The position numbers and the translations under genes were made by a program. This document shows positions 26,432 to 34,459 of a stretch of 64,000 bases of DNA, in pieces. Every line of letters begins with the position of its first letter. The first letter of the stretch is position 1. Under the pieces are notes generated by a model. That model saw nothing but the letters and a program-made list of their open reading frames with translations. It did no database searches and was not told the origin of the DNA. Origin of the DNA: Streptomyces parvus (GTDB taxonomy: Bacteria > Actinomycetota > Actinomycetes > Streptomycetales > Streptomycetaceae); the NCBI RefSeq assembly GCF_032121415.1, contig NZ_CP135079.1, forward strand, positions 6,572,001 to 6,636,000. Direction: 5' to 3'.

Positions 26432-27336
26432 GCCAGCCGCATACCGGCGGCGGCCAGCTCCTCGCGGACGTCCTCCTGCCGGAACTTCGCCGACACCTCC
26501 GTACGCAGCTCCTCACCGGCTTCGAACGGCACCACGAGGTCCAGCTCCGGGATCTTGACGCTCAGCGTCCGCCGGGCCCGCAGCCGCATCTCGATCCACC
26601 GTTGTTCCGGATTCCACACCGCGCGGTGATCGAAGCCGTCGAGCGGGAAATCGGCCCCCAACTCACGGTTGACGACGTTCAGGACGTTCTTGTTGAAGGC
26701 CGCCGTCACCCCCGCCGGGTCGTCGTAGGCGGCCACCAGTGTCTCCTCGTCCTTGACCAGGTCGGTGCCCAGCAGCAGCGCGTCTCCGGGGGAGAGCAGC
26801 GCGCGCACCGACCGCAGGAACGTGGCGCGCTCCACCGGCAGCAGATTGCCGATCGTGCCGCCCAGGAACACCACCAGCCGGGGGCCCGGCGTCCCCGGCA
26901 GGGTCAGGCCGGCGGTGAAGTCCGCGATCAGCGCGTGGACGGTCAGGCCCGGGTGCTCGGCGAGCAGCGATTCGGCCGCCCCCGTCAGCGCGCTCTCGCT
27001 GACGTCCACCGGGACGTAGGCGTCCAGGTCGGGGAGGACCTCCAGGAGATGGCGGGTCTTCTCGGACGACCCCGAGCCCAGCTCGATCACGGTCCTGGCC
27101 CCCGAAGCGGCGGCGATCTCCTCGGCCCGTGTCTGCAGGATCTCCCGCTCCGCGCGGGTCGGGTAGTACTCCGGCAGCCGCGTGATCTCCTCGAACAGCT
27201 CGCTGCCGCGGGCGTCGTAGAACCACTTCGGCGGCAGCGTCTTGGGGCGCCGGGTCAGGCCGCTGAGGACATCGGCGCGCAGCGCCGCGTCCGTCGCGTC
27301 CACCGGCAGGGTGCGGGTCAGCGAATAAGGACTCAC
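26374..27336 (-). CDS. egtD: L-histidine N-alpha-methyltransferase EgtD
   Basis: A 320-residue SAM-dependent enzyme that trimethylates histidine to hercynine, the first step of ergothioneine synthesis. Typical segments: LPPKWFYDARGSELFEEI (about residues 35-52), the SAM loop IELGSGSSEKTRHLL (about 86-100), VFLGGTIGN (about 155-163) and FNKNVLNVVNRELGADFPLDGFDH. Its GTG start at 27336 overlaps the stop of egtC (GTGA). It is the last gene of egtABCD. The 3' end overlaps the convergent olsA-like gene by 58 bases; the EgtD end (WWTDSAGRFALSLA) is the conserved one. Confidence 0.94.
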   Translation of the reverse strand: MSPYSLTRTLPVDATDAALRADVLSGLTRRPKTLPPKWFYDARGSELFEEITRLPEYYPTRAEREILQTRAEEIAAASGARTVIELGSGSSEKTRHLLEVLPDLDAYVPVDVSESALTGAAESLLAEHPGLTVHALIADFTAGLTLPGTPGPRLVVFLGGTIGNLLPVERATFLRSVRALLSPGDALLLGTDLVKDEETLVAAYDDPAGVTAAFNKNVLNVVNRELGADFPLDGFDHRAVWNPEQRWIEMRLRARRTLSVKIPELDLVVPFEAGEELRTEVSAKFRQEDVREELAAAGMRLAQWWTDSAGRFALSLATAV

Positions 27337-28088
27337 GCGGGGGGCTCCTTGAGCGGGGTGAGCAGGACGTCCGAGGCGGTCGCGACCAGCAGCGTGCGGT
27401 CGGGGACCTCGCGCCAGAGCGGGTCGTCGTCGTACGGCTCCGAGGCGACCGCGGTGCGGCGGCCCGGCTCCGTGAGGTACCAGAGGGTGTCGCCCCAGGC
27501 GGTCGCCGTGATGGTGGCGCCGTCGGTGAGCAGCAGGTTCAGCCGGGAGCCGGGCGCGGCGGCCGCGACCTCGCGCACGGTCTCCGCGACGGCACGCGGC
27601 ACATCGTCCCCGGCGTCGATACGGTGCCGGATCAGCGCCCAGACCAGTGCCGAGTCGTTCCGGGCGGCCAGCGACAGGAGCTTCTCCGCGGGCAGGACGG
27701 CCGCCGCGCCGGCGAGTGATGCGGGCCAGCCCTTCACCGCCCCGTTGTGGCTGAAGAGCAGCCGCCCGGCAGCGTACGGCGCGGCTGCGGCCTCCCCGTC
27801 CGCACCCGCTTCGGTGGCATCCCGTACGGCGGCGAGCAGCGCGGTGCTGCGGACCACCCGGGCCAGATCGGCGAAGGTCTCGTCGCCCCATATGGGGCCC
27901 TGGCGGCGGTAGCGTCCGGGTACCGGGTCCCCCTCGGCGTACCAGCCGACGCCGAAACCGTCCGCGTTCACCGTGCCGTAGCGCTGGCGGCGCGGCTCCC
28001 AGGACTGCCGCACCAAGGAGTGCAAAGGCCGCGCGAGCACCTCTCCCAGCGCCACCGGTTCGCCCAAATAAGCGATATGACGGCACAT
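27333..28088 (-). CDS. egtC: Gamma-glutamyl-hercynylcysteine S-oxide hydrolase EgtC
   Basis: A 251-residue Ntn-hydrolase with the glutamine-amidotransferase class II fold. It begins MCRHIAYLG, so Cys2 becomes the N-terminal nucleophile after Met removal. NADGFGVGWYA (about 43-53), FSHNGAVKGWP and NDSALVWALI segments form the active site. It removes the glutamyl group from the sulfoxide intermediate of ergothioneine synthesis. Start and stop both overlap neighbouring egt genes. Confidence 0.94.
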   Translation of the reverse strand: MCRHIAYLGEPVALGEVLARPLHSLVRQSWEPRRQRYGTVNADGFGVGWYAEGDPVPGRYRRQGPIWGDETFADLARVVRSTALLAAVRDATEAGADGEAAAAPYAAGRLLFSHNGAVKGWPASLAGAAAVLPAEKLLSLAARNDSALVWALIRHRIDAGDDVPRAVAETVREVAAAAPGSRLNLLLTDGATITATAWGDTLWYLTEPGRRTAVASEPYDDDPLWREVPDRTLLVATASDVLLTPLKEPPA

Positions 28089-29521
28089 CAGGCATCCCTC
28101 GCCGTGCGGAAACCGGCGAAGATCTGCCGCCGCACCGGGAGGTCCCAGTTGCGGAAGGTGCCCCGGCAGGCGACCTGGTCCACAGCGAACGACCCGCCGC
28201 GCAGCACCTTGTGCCCCGGACCGAAGAACACTTCCGAGTACTCGCGGTAGGGAAACGCCACGAACCCCGGATAGGGCAGGAAGTCGCTGGCGGTCCACTC
28301 CCACACATCGCCGATCAGCTGCCCCGCCCCGAAGGGCGACCGGCCCAGCGGATACGCTCCGGACCGCGCCGGACGCAGGTGGCGCTGCCCCAGATTTGCC
28401 CGCTCCGGTGTCGGATCCTCGTCGCCCCACGGATAGCGCCGCGAACGGCCGGTCACCGGGTCGTGCCGGGCGGCCTTCTCCCACTCGGCTTCCGTGGGAA
28501 GCCGCCGCCCCGCCCAGCGGGCGTACGCGTCCGCCTCGTACCAGCTGACGTGCAGCACCGGTTCGTCGTACGGCACCGGCTCGGTCACCCCGAACCGGCG
28601 GCGCAGCCACTGCCCCGCCTCCCGCCGCCAGAACAGCGGTGCGGACAAGCCGTGTTCACGGACCATGGCCCAGCCGTCGGGGGCCCACCAGCGCTCGTCC
28701 CCGTACCCGTCGTCCTCGATGAAGCGGAGGTACGCGCCGCAGGTGACCGGCGAGGAGTCCAGGTGGAACGCCGCCACATCGCGCCGGTGCGCGGGGCGTT
28801 CGTTGTCCAGGGCCCACGGTTCGACGGAGGTGCCCATTGTGAACGGGCCCGCGGGTACGAGGACTTCGCTGGGAACGACCTCGGTACCGACGGACTCGGG
28901 AGGGGCAGGAGGGGCGGACGCGGTGAGCGCAGCCGGCCCCGCACGAAGCTGATGCGTGATCAACATGGTCTCGTCGTGCTGCTGTTCGTGCTGGGCGATC
29001 ATCCCGAAGGCGAATCCGGCCCGTTCCAACGGCCCCCCGCCCGCGTGCAGAGGTGCGCCTTCCAGGAGCTCCAGCGCTCGCCCCCGCACGTCGGAGGCGT
29101 ACGTCCGGGCCTCGGCGGGGGCCAGCAGCGGCAGCGAGGGGCGCGAGGCGCGTGAGTGCTCGAAGGCGTTGTACAGCCCGTCGATCTCCGGGCGCAGCGC
29201 CTCCCGGCCGCCGACGGCGCGCAGCAGCCACTGCTCCTCCTGGTTGCCGATGTGCGCCAGGTCCCAGACCAGCGGTGACATCAACGGGGAGTGCTGGGCG
29301 GTAAGTTCGCCGTCGTCCACACTGTCGGTGAGCAGCGTGGTGCGCTCGCGCGCGGCCAGCAGCGCATCCAGGGCGCGCTGTCGCAGGACCTCCGGATCGG
29401 CGCCGGAGGCGAAGGGGAAGCCGGCGGCGGGGCCGGAGAAGTGGGTGGGATCGAAAGCGTCGGACAGCTCACGTGGCTCGGAGCCTTCGCGGTGCTCTTC
29501 GTGTCCACGGTGCCCAGTCAT
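28088..29521 (-). CDS. egtB: Hercynine sulfoxide synthase EgtB
   Basis: A 477-residue non-haem iron enzyme that joins gamma-glutamylcysteine to hercynine using oxygen. The N-terminal DinB-like domain supplies the iron ligands: DLAHIGNQEE (His about residue 81) and HEQQHDE (H-x3-H, about 180-184). The C-terminal half is an FGE-sulfatase/C-type-lectin-like domain (VPAGPFTMGTS, RLPTEAEWEKAARH, LIGDVWEWTASDFLPYPGF, VLRGGSFA). The start at 29521 overlaps the stop of egtA (ATGA) and its stop overlaps the egtC start. Its use of gamma-glutamylcysteine is inferred from egtA and egtC being present. Confidence 0.94.
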   Translation of the reverse strand: MTGHRGHEEHREGSEPRELSDAFDPTHFSGPAAGFPFASGADPEVLRQRALDALLAARERTTLLTDSVDDGELTAQHSPLMSPLVWDLAHIGNQEEQWLLRAVGGREALRPEIDGLYNAFEHSRASRPSLPLLAPAEARTYASDVRGRALELLEGAPLHAGGGPLERAGFAFGMIAQHEQQHDETMLITHQLRAGPAALTASAPPAPPESVGTEVVPSEVLVPAGPFTMGTSVEPWALDNERPAHRRDVAAFHLDSSPVTCGAYLRFIEDDGYGDERWWAPDGWAMVREHGLSAPLFWRREAGQWLRRRFGVTEPVPYDEPVLHVSWYEADAYARWAGRRLPTEAEWEKAARHDPVTGRSRRYPWGDEDPTPERANLGQRHLRPARSGAYPLGRSPFGAGQLIGDVWEWTASDFLPYPGFVAFPYREYSEVFFGPGHKVLRGGSFAVDQVACRGTFRNWDLPVRRQIFAGFRTARDA

Positions 29522-30834
29522 GCGGAGGCCGCCTTCCGGTCGGTCAGCAGGCTCAGATCGGTGAGGACGTCCGGCTCCGGCAAATCGTCGGCCGGACATC
29601 GGCCCCGGGCGACATAGCGGTCGGTGAAGGCGGCCACCGTGTCGCGCACGGTGTCGCTCGCGCCCATCCGCTCCAGCGCCGGGAGCGCCGCCCCGAAGCA
29701 GGTGACGGCCGCGGCCCGCAGTTCCGGATCGGCGAGACCCTCGCGGGCGGCGGCCGTCCAGAGCGGATTGCGCGGGGCGGGCGACGCGCCCGCCGTCTCG
29801 GCCAGCGGTTTCACGGCCCGGTACACGGTCTCGGCGGCCTCCGGGTCGTCGAACAGGGCCGTGGCGACGGCGAGCGGCACCAGCCACCCGTCGGGCCCGC
29901 TCTGCGCGTCGATCATGCGCAGTTCGAGATGGCCGCGCGGCCGGATCGGCGGGAACAGCGTGGTGAGGTGGTAGTCGAGATCGGCCCGCACCGGAGGGCG
30001 GGGCGAGCCGGTGCGGATCCACTGGCGGAAGGTGAGCCCCTCGGGGACGTCCCACGGGCCGCTCTCGCACCGGATGCACAGCACGGTCGTGTCCAGGACA
30101 TGGGCGGCCCAGGCCTCGCGAGGCGCGTGCCCGGTGCCGGGTGCGAGCGTCCGGCCCGGATCGAGGTCGGCCCACAGCGCCTGCCGGGTGGAGGACCAGC
30201 CCGTCCGGCGGCCCTGCTGGAACGGCGAATTCGCGAACGCCGCCACCAGCACCGCGCCCAGCAGGTGCGCGAGCTGCCAGCGCCGCCCGTAACCGCGCGG
30301 CCCCGGCTCCTCCTCGCCGGCGTCCAGACAGACCTGGACCGACGCGGAGGTGCACATCATCGCCCGCCCGGCCGGACCCGACCGGTCCAGCGCGGCCTCC
30401 ATCGCCTCGTAGCGCGGCTCCCGCAGTCTGCGGTGCGCGGTCTGCCACGGGTCCACGCCGAGCCCCACCGGCGCGAGCCCCGCCGCGCCGAGCGAGGCAC
30501 GGACCGCCGCCAGATCGGCCGCGGTCCTCGCGACGCACTCCATCAACGAGCCGGCCGGCTGCGAACTGAGCTCCAGCTGCCCGCCGGGCTCGAACGTCAG
30601 CGCGGCGCTCAGGGGCAGCGCACGCACCGCCTCGACGGCGCTGTCCAGCCGCTCCTGGCCGACCGGGACGTCCGGACGCTCCCGGTCATGGATGAGCCAT
30701 TCGAGTTCCACGCCCACGGTTCGGGGCGGACCCGTCTTGAAACATATGCCGCGCAGCAAATCCTCGGCCCCGCTCTCGTCGAGCGGGGTGGCGTCCGGGC
30801 GCGAGCCGGTTACGCGGGGAATGTCCAAGGCCAT
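29518..30834 (-). CDS. egtA: Glutamate-cysteine ligase EgtA
   Basis: A 438-residue GCS2-type ligase that makes gamma-glutamylcysteine for ergothioneine. Typical elements are VGVELEWLIHD (ATP/metal site, about residues 40-50), FEPGGQLELSSQP (about 81-93), MMCTSASVQVCLD (about 162-174) and RGHLELRMIDAQ (about 310). The ATG at 30834 follows a GGAGG site on the minus strand; the frame is open upstream but reads like intergenic DNA. It is the first gene of egtABCD, which has no egtE (the last lyase is usually encoded elsewhere in streptomycetes). Confidence 0.93.
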   Translation of the reverse strand: MALDIPRVTGSRPDATPLDESGAEDLLRGICFKTGPPRTVGVELEWLIHDRERPDVPVGQERLDSAVEAVRALPLSAALTFEPGGQLELSSQPAGSLMECVARTAADLAAVRASLGAAGLAPVGLGVDPWQTAHRRLREPRYEAMEAALDRSGPAGRAMMCTSASVQVCLDAGEEEPGPRGYGRRWQLAHLLGAVLVAAFANSPFQQGRRTGWSSTRQALWADLDPGRTLAPGTGHAPREAWAAHVLDTTVLCIRCESGPWDVPEGLTFRQWIRTGSPRPPVRADLDYHLTTLFPPIRPRGHLELRMIDAQSGPDGWLVPLAVATALFDDPEAAETVYRAVKPLAETAGASPAPRNPLWTAAAREGLADPELRAAAVTCFGAALPALERMGASDTVRDTVAAFTDRYVARGRCPADDLPEPDVLTDLSLLTDRKAASA

Positions 30835-30980
30835 GAGGGCCTCCTTCTCAGCTGCCTGCCTACCAGCCAAACCCGTACCCGGAGATCGCACAAGGGTGCC
30901 CTCAGGCCAGGAAAATCCGATTGCGCCCAGGCCGGGTTCCCCGTCAGCATGCCCCGTATGCACCACACGGGGGAGCGCCG

Positions 30981-31802
30981 GTGAGCGCGCGGCTGCGCGG
31001 CATCGCGCGCGAGACAGAAGCGGTCGTCGAGGCCGGGCGATACCGCAACGCAGCAGGTCAGGACGTGTCCATCGAACGAGCGGTGGCCGCCGCACGCTCC
31101 GGCACCAGGCTCTACGGCCCCGATCCGGTACCCGTCGCCGCCCTGGACACCGACCGCACGCCGCACATCGAGGTCACCGCCGAGAGCAGCCTCGCCGCGG
31201 CCCGCAGGATGACCGGCGCGGCCCCCGGCCGGGTCGCCGTCCTGAACTACGCCTCGGCCCGCAACCCCGGCGGCGGCTATCTGAACGGCGCGCAGGCCCA
31301 GGAGGAGGCCCTGTGCCGGGGATCGGCCCTCCACACGACCCTCCTGCGCGCCCCCGAGTACTACGCGCACCACCGCACGGAACGGGGTGCCTTCTACACC
31401 GACCGGGTGATCCACTCGCCCGCCGTGCCGGTCTTCCGCGATGACCGGGGCCACTTCCTGGACGCCCCGTACACGGCGGGATTCCTCACCTCGCCCGCGC
31501 CGAACGCCGGAGTGATCCGACGGCAGACCCCCGAGGACGCCCACCGCGTCCCGGCCGCCCTGGCTTCCCGCGCCGAACGGGTGCTGGAGGTCGCGGCCGT
31601 ACGGGGCTACCGCAGGCTCGTCCTGGGCGCCTGGGGCTGCGGAGTCTTCCAGAACGACCCCGGGCAGGTGGCGGAGGCGTTCCGGGCGCTGATCGGCGAG
31701 GGCGGCCGGTTCGGCGGCCACTTCGAGGAGATCGTCTTCGGGATCCTGGACCGGAGCCCCGGCTCCGCCGTCCGGGCCGCCTTCACCCGTACCTTCGCCT
31801 GA
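30981..31802 (+). CDS. PARG-like macrodomain protein (TIGR02452 family)
   Basis: A 273-residue cytoplasmic protein with the bacterial poly(ADP-ribose) glycohydrolase signature: NPGGGYLNGAQAQEEALCR (about residues 97-115) contains the GGG-x7-QEE loop, where the two Glu residues are catalytic. Further macrodomain strands are VAVLNYAS before it and LVLGAWGCGVFQNDP (about 215-229), which binds the ADP-ribose phosphates. It would remove ADP-ribose chains from proteins or nucleic acids. The GTG at 30981 has GGGGGAG upstream. It diverges from egtA. A PemK-like toxin gene follows in the opposite orientation. Confidence 0.85.
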   Translation: MSARLRGIARETEAVVEAGRYRNAAGQDVSIERAVAAARSGTRLYGPDPVPVAALDTDRTPHIEVTAESSLAAARRMTGAAPGRVAVLNYASARNPGGGYLNGAQAQEEALCRGSALHTTLLRAPEYYAHHRTERGAFYTDRVIHSPAVPVFRDDRGHFLDAPYTAGFLTSPAPNAGVIRRQTPEDAHRVPAALASRAERVLEVAAVRGYRRLVLGAWGCGVFQNDPGQVAEAFRALIGEGGRFGGHFEEIVFGILDRSPGSAVRAAFTRTFA

Positions 31803-31942
31803 CCCGGAGCCCCACCGCCGCCCGTCCCGGGCCTTCGCCCGCCGCGGAGCCGTCCGGGCCCGCACTCCAGGTGGTGTGCAGAGGCCCTGATCGGCCGGAC
31901 ACGCCGCGGGGCGCTCGGCCCCTCCCGGGCCCGCCCGGGCGG

Positions 31943-32410
31943 TCAGCTCCAGCCGTACCGCTCGCGCAGCCGCCCGACGACCCGGTCGAAACGCTCCCGG
32001 TCCAGCTCGCACGCCTCCCGGCGCATCCCGTCCTCGTGGACCCGCAGCACCCGGTCCAGATCGGCCCAGGACGGCCGCCCCGAGCTGTCCCACGGGCCCG
32101 CGCCCAGCGCCACCCACTCGTGGTCCCGCTCGTGCTGCTTGCTGGAGAGCTGGACGGCGAGCAGCGTGCCCGCCTCCTCGCGGGCCACGACGAGCACCGG
32201 CCGGTCCTTCCCGCGCCCGTCGTTCTCCTCGAAGGGCACCCAGGTCCAGACGATCTCGCCGGGATCTGGATCGCCGTCGCGATCGGGGGCGTAGGAGGTG
32301 CGCACGGAACCCACCTCGGCGGGATCGGCCTGCACCGTGGCGGTCGGTCCGCTGCTGCCGGGCACGTCAAAGGGGTTGTCGGAACGGTAGGCACTGTCAT
32401 GGAACGTCAT
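31943..32410 (-). CDS. PemK/MazF-family protein
   Basis: A 155-residue protein. The first 45 residues are acidic and disordered-looking. From about residue 50 it matches the PemK/MazF endoribonuclease fold: GEIVWTWVPFEEN (the GDIVWV-like first strand), GKDRPVLVVARE (the KxRPvLVv strand) and later VQLSSKQHERDHEW. The C-terminal part (LDRVLRVHEDGMRREACELDRERFDRVVGRLRERYGW) also follows family form. No antitoxin gene is beside it: upstream is a 145-base promoter region and a divergent LacI gene. It may therefore be a solitary domain protein not acting as a toxin; activity is not certain. Confidence 0.75.
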   Translation of the reverse strand: MTFHDSAYRSDNPFDVPGSSGPTATVQADPAEVGSVRTSYAPDRDGDPDPGEIVWTWVPFEENDGRGKDRPVLVVAREEAGTLLAVQLSSKQHERDHEWVALGAGPWDSSGRPSWADLDRVLRVHEDGMRREACELDRERFDRVVGRLRERYGWS

Positions 32411-32555
32411 CACCACACCGTAGAACCTCTGGCCCCGGATCCCGGGAGGGGGGCGGCGGACCGGAACGGCGGGGCGGTGTTCCGGCCACCGTGACCGGAC
32501 CTGCGGGCCCCGGGCCGAAACCCGCTCCCCCGGGTCTGGAAGACTGCCCGACGCC

Positions 32556-33578
32556 ATGAGCCAGTTACCCAAGCAGCCCGCCGAAGTCTCCGTCCCGACC
32601 AGCGCCGATGTGGCCCGCCTCGCCGGAGTGTCCCGGGCCACCGTCTCGTACGTGCTGAACAACAACGCCACCGTCCGGATCAGCGATCCCACCCGACGCC
32701 GGGTCAGGGAGGCCGCTCTCCAACTCGGTTACGTGCCGCACGCGGCCGCCCGCAGTCTGCGCGCCGGACACAGCCGTATGGTCCTGCTGCCCTCCGGCCA
32801 CCTACCCGGGGGACCGCTGCACCAGTATTTCTTCGAAGAGCTCCAGTCCGGGTTGCGCCGACTGGACTACACCGTCGTCCAGTACGGCAGCGTCGGCCTC
32901 ACCGCCGACGAGGCGGCCACGGCCTGGGCCGAACTACGGCCCGTCGCCGTCGTCGTACCGCCGGGCATCGCCCTCACCCCGCACGGCACGGGCATCCTGA
33001 CGCGCTCCGGCGCCAAGGCGGTGATCACGCTGGGGCCCGACCCGGTGCCGGGGGCGCACGGACTGGTCATGGACCAACGCCGGGTCGGGGAAAGCGCCGT
33101 GGAACACCTGCTGGCCCGCGGCCGCCGCCACATCGGGGTGGTCATGCCCCAGGAACCGAGCCGGGAGTCCTTCTCCGAAACCCGCCTCGCCGGCGCCCGG
33201 CGCGCCGCCGAAGCCGCCGAGGCCCGCGTCTGCCCGCTGCCGCTGCGGTACGAGGAGGAGTCAGCGCAGCAGCTCGCCGCCCGCTGGCCGGAACTGGGAC
33301 TGGACGCCGTGTTCGCGTACAACGACGAGTACGCCATGCTGATCATGCGGGCCCTCCAGGACGCCGGGGTGGCCGTGCCCGCCGACACGGCGGTGATCGG
33401 CGCGGACGACTCCCTCATCGGCAAACTGCTGCGCCCCCGGCTGAGCACCGTCCGGATGGAGCTGGCCATGCCGCAGCCGCTGGCCGAGACGATCGACCGC
33501 ATGGTCCAGCACCCGGGCGGACCACCGGTCCACCACGACCTGCTCCGCACCAGCGCCGTCCACCGGGAATCCAGCTGA
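32556..33578 (+). CDS. LacI-family transcriptional regulator with TTA codon
   Basis: A 340-residue regulator. The helix-turn-helix (about residues 15-60) reads SADVARLAGVSRATVSYVLNNN, followed by the hinge and a periplasmic-binding-protein-like effector domain with ALQLGYVPHAAARSLRAG and later VFAYNDEYAMLIMRAL and VIGADDS segments. Codon 4 is TTA (32565-32567), a rare leucine codon that in streptomycetes needs the bldA tRNA, so translation probably depends on developmental stage. It is divergent from the PemK-like gene. Ligand and targets are unknown; no sugar-uptake operon is next to it. Confidence 0.87.
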   Translation: MSQLPKQPAEVSVPTSADVARLAGVSRATVSYVLNNNATVRISDPTRRRVREAALQLGYVPHAAARSLRAGHSRMVLLPSGHLPGGPLHQYFFEELQSGLRRLDYTVVQYGSVGLTADEAATAWAELRPVAVVVPPGIALTPHGTGILTRSGAKAVITLGPDPVPGAHGLVMDQRRVGESAVEHLLARGRRHIGVVMPQEPSRESFSETRLAGARRAAEAAEARVCPLPLRYEEESAQQLAARWPELGLDAVFAYNDEYAMLIMRALQDAGVAVPADTAVIGADDSLIGKLLRPRLSTVRMELAMPQPLAETIDRMVQHPGGPPVHHDLLRTSAVHRESS

Positions 33579-33632
33579 CCGCCTCCTGCGCCAGACATGC
33601 GCCGTGCACCGCGCATGTCTAGCGTCGGGGCT

Positions 33633-33908
33633 ATGAGCCACCCCCAGAGTTACGAGCTGCTCCTGATCCCCGACCACAGCAGGACGCGGTCCGGAGCCCC
33701 CGGTCGGCCGATCCGGTCCGCGACCGTCGCCGCCACCGGCGAGACGGGGGCCTCCGGGTACCCCCGGTACGCCGGTGAGGGCATGGAGGCCGACGTCGAT
33801 CCGGAGACCCGGACGGTGGAGGCCGTGCTCATCGACGGCGAGGAACTCGACTACGGGATGTCGGTCCGCGTCGCGGGAGCCGAGGGCGAGCGCCGGCCGG
33901 GCGCCTAG
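33633..33908 (+). CDS. Small hypothetical protein
   Basis: A 91-residue protein beginning MSHPQSYELL at 33633; the frame is open from 33597. Its end half, with ASGYPRYAGEGMEADVD and the VEAVLIDGEELDYGMSV strand, looks like a small beta-rich fold of the type seen in several Streptomyces proteins of unknown function. There is no signal peptide or membrane segment. It converges on the thioredoxin gene. Function is unknown and expression unproven. Confidence 0.5.
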   Translation: MSHPQSYELLLIPDHSRTRSGAPGRPIRSATVAATGETGASGYPRYAGEGMEADVDPETRTVEAVLIDGEELDYGMSVRVAGAEGERRPGA

Positions 33909-33934
33909 GGGGTGTCCGCCCGGCCGCTGTGCGG

Positions 33935-34333
33935 CTACTGGGCCTCAGACTGCCCCTGCCCCGCCTCGGCCGCCCGCTTCTGCTCCTCGACCGACTTGCG
34001 GACCTCGTCCATGTCCAGGTTCCGGGCCTGTCCGATGACGTCCTCCAGAGCCGCCTCGGGCAGCGCGCCGGGCTGGGCGAAGACCGCGACGTTGTCCCGG
34101 ACGATCATCAGCGTCGGGATGGAGCGGATCTCGAAGGCCGCCGCGAGCTCCTGCTGCGCTTCGGTGTCGACCTTGGCGAAGACCAGGTCCGGGTGGCGCT
34201 CGGAGGCCGAGTCGTAGACCGGCGCGAACTGTCGGCAAGGGCCACACCAGGAAGCCCAGAAGTCGATCAGGACGAAATCGTTGTCGCTGACGACCTGATC
34301 GAAGTTTTCCTTGGTGAGCTCGACGGTGCTCAT
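33935..34333 (-). CDS. trxA: Thioredoxin with extended C-terminus
   Basis: A 132-residue thioredoxin. The active site is WCGPC (C30, C33) in FVLIDFWASWCGPCRQFAPVY, followed by the cis-proline loop SIPTLMI (P73). The last 22 residues form a charged helix (EEQKRAAEAGQGQSEAQ) not found in most thioredoxins. It reduces disulfides in the cytoplasm. The gene is divergent from a disulfide-reductase-like flavoprotein, with 126 bases between the starts, so the two may share control. No thioredoxin reductase of the usual TrxB type is in the window. Confidence 0.9.
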   Translation of the reverse strand: MSTVELTKENFDQVVSDNDFVLIDFWASWCGPCRQFAPVYDSASERHPDLVFAKVDTEAQQELAAAFEIRSIPTLMIVRDNVAVFAQPGALPEAALEDVIGQARNLDMDEVRKSVEEQKRAAEAGQGQSEAQ

Positions 34334-34459
34334 GCTGGGGTTACCTCTTCCTGTGCCCGTGGGGTCGTGTCGGGTCCTGTCGGGCACAACGGTGACTGCA
34401 CTTGCGCTATTCCGCCTGCCCGTGTGGCCGGTGCGCACACCCACGTGGAGACTGTTTCC

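Noticed and set aside
31943..32556. Toxin-antitoxin pair around the PemK-like gene
   Set aside because: No small antitoxin gene is found on either side; only a promoter region and a divergent LacI gene lie upstream.
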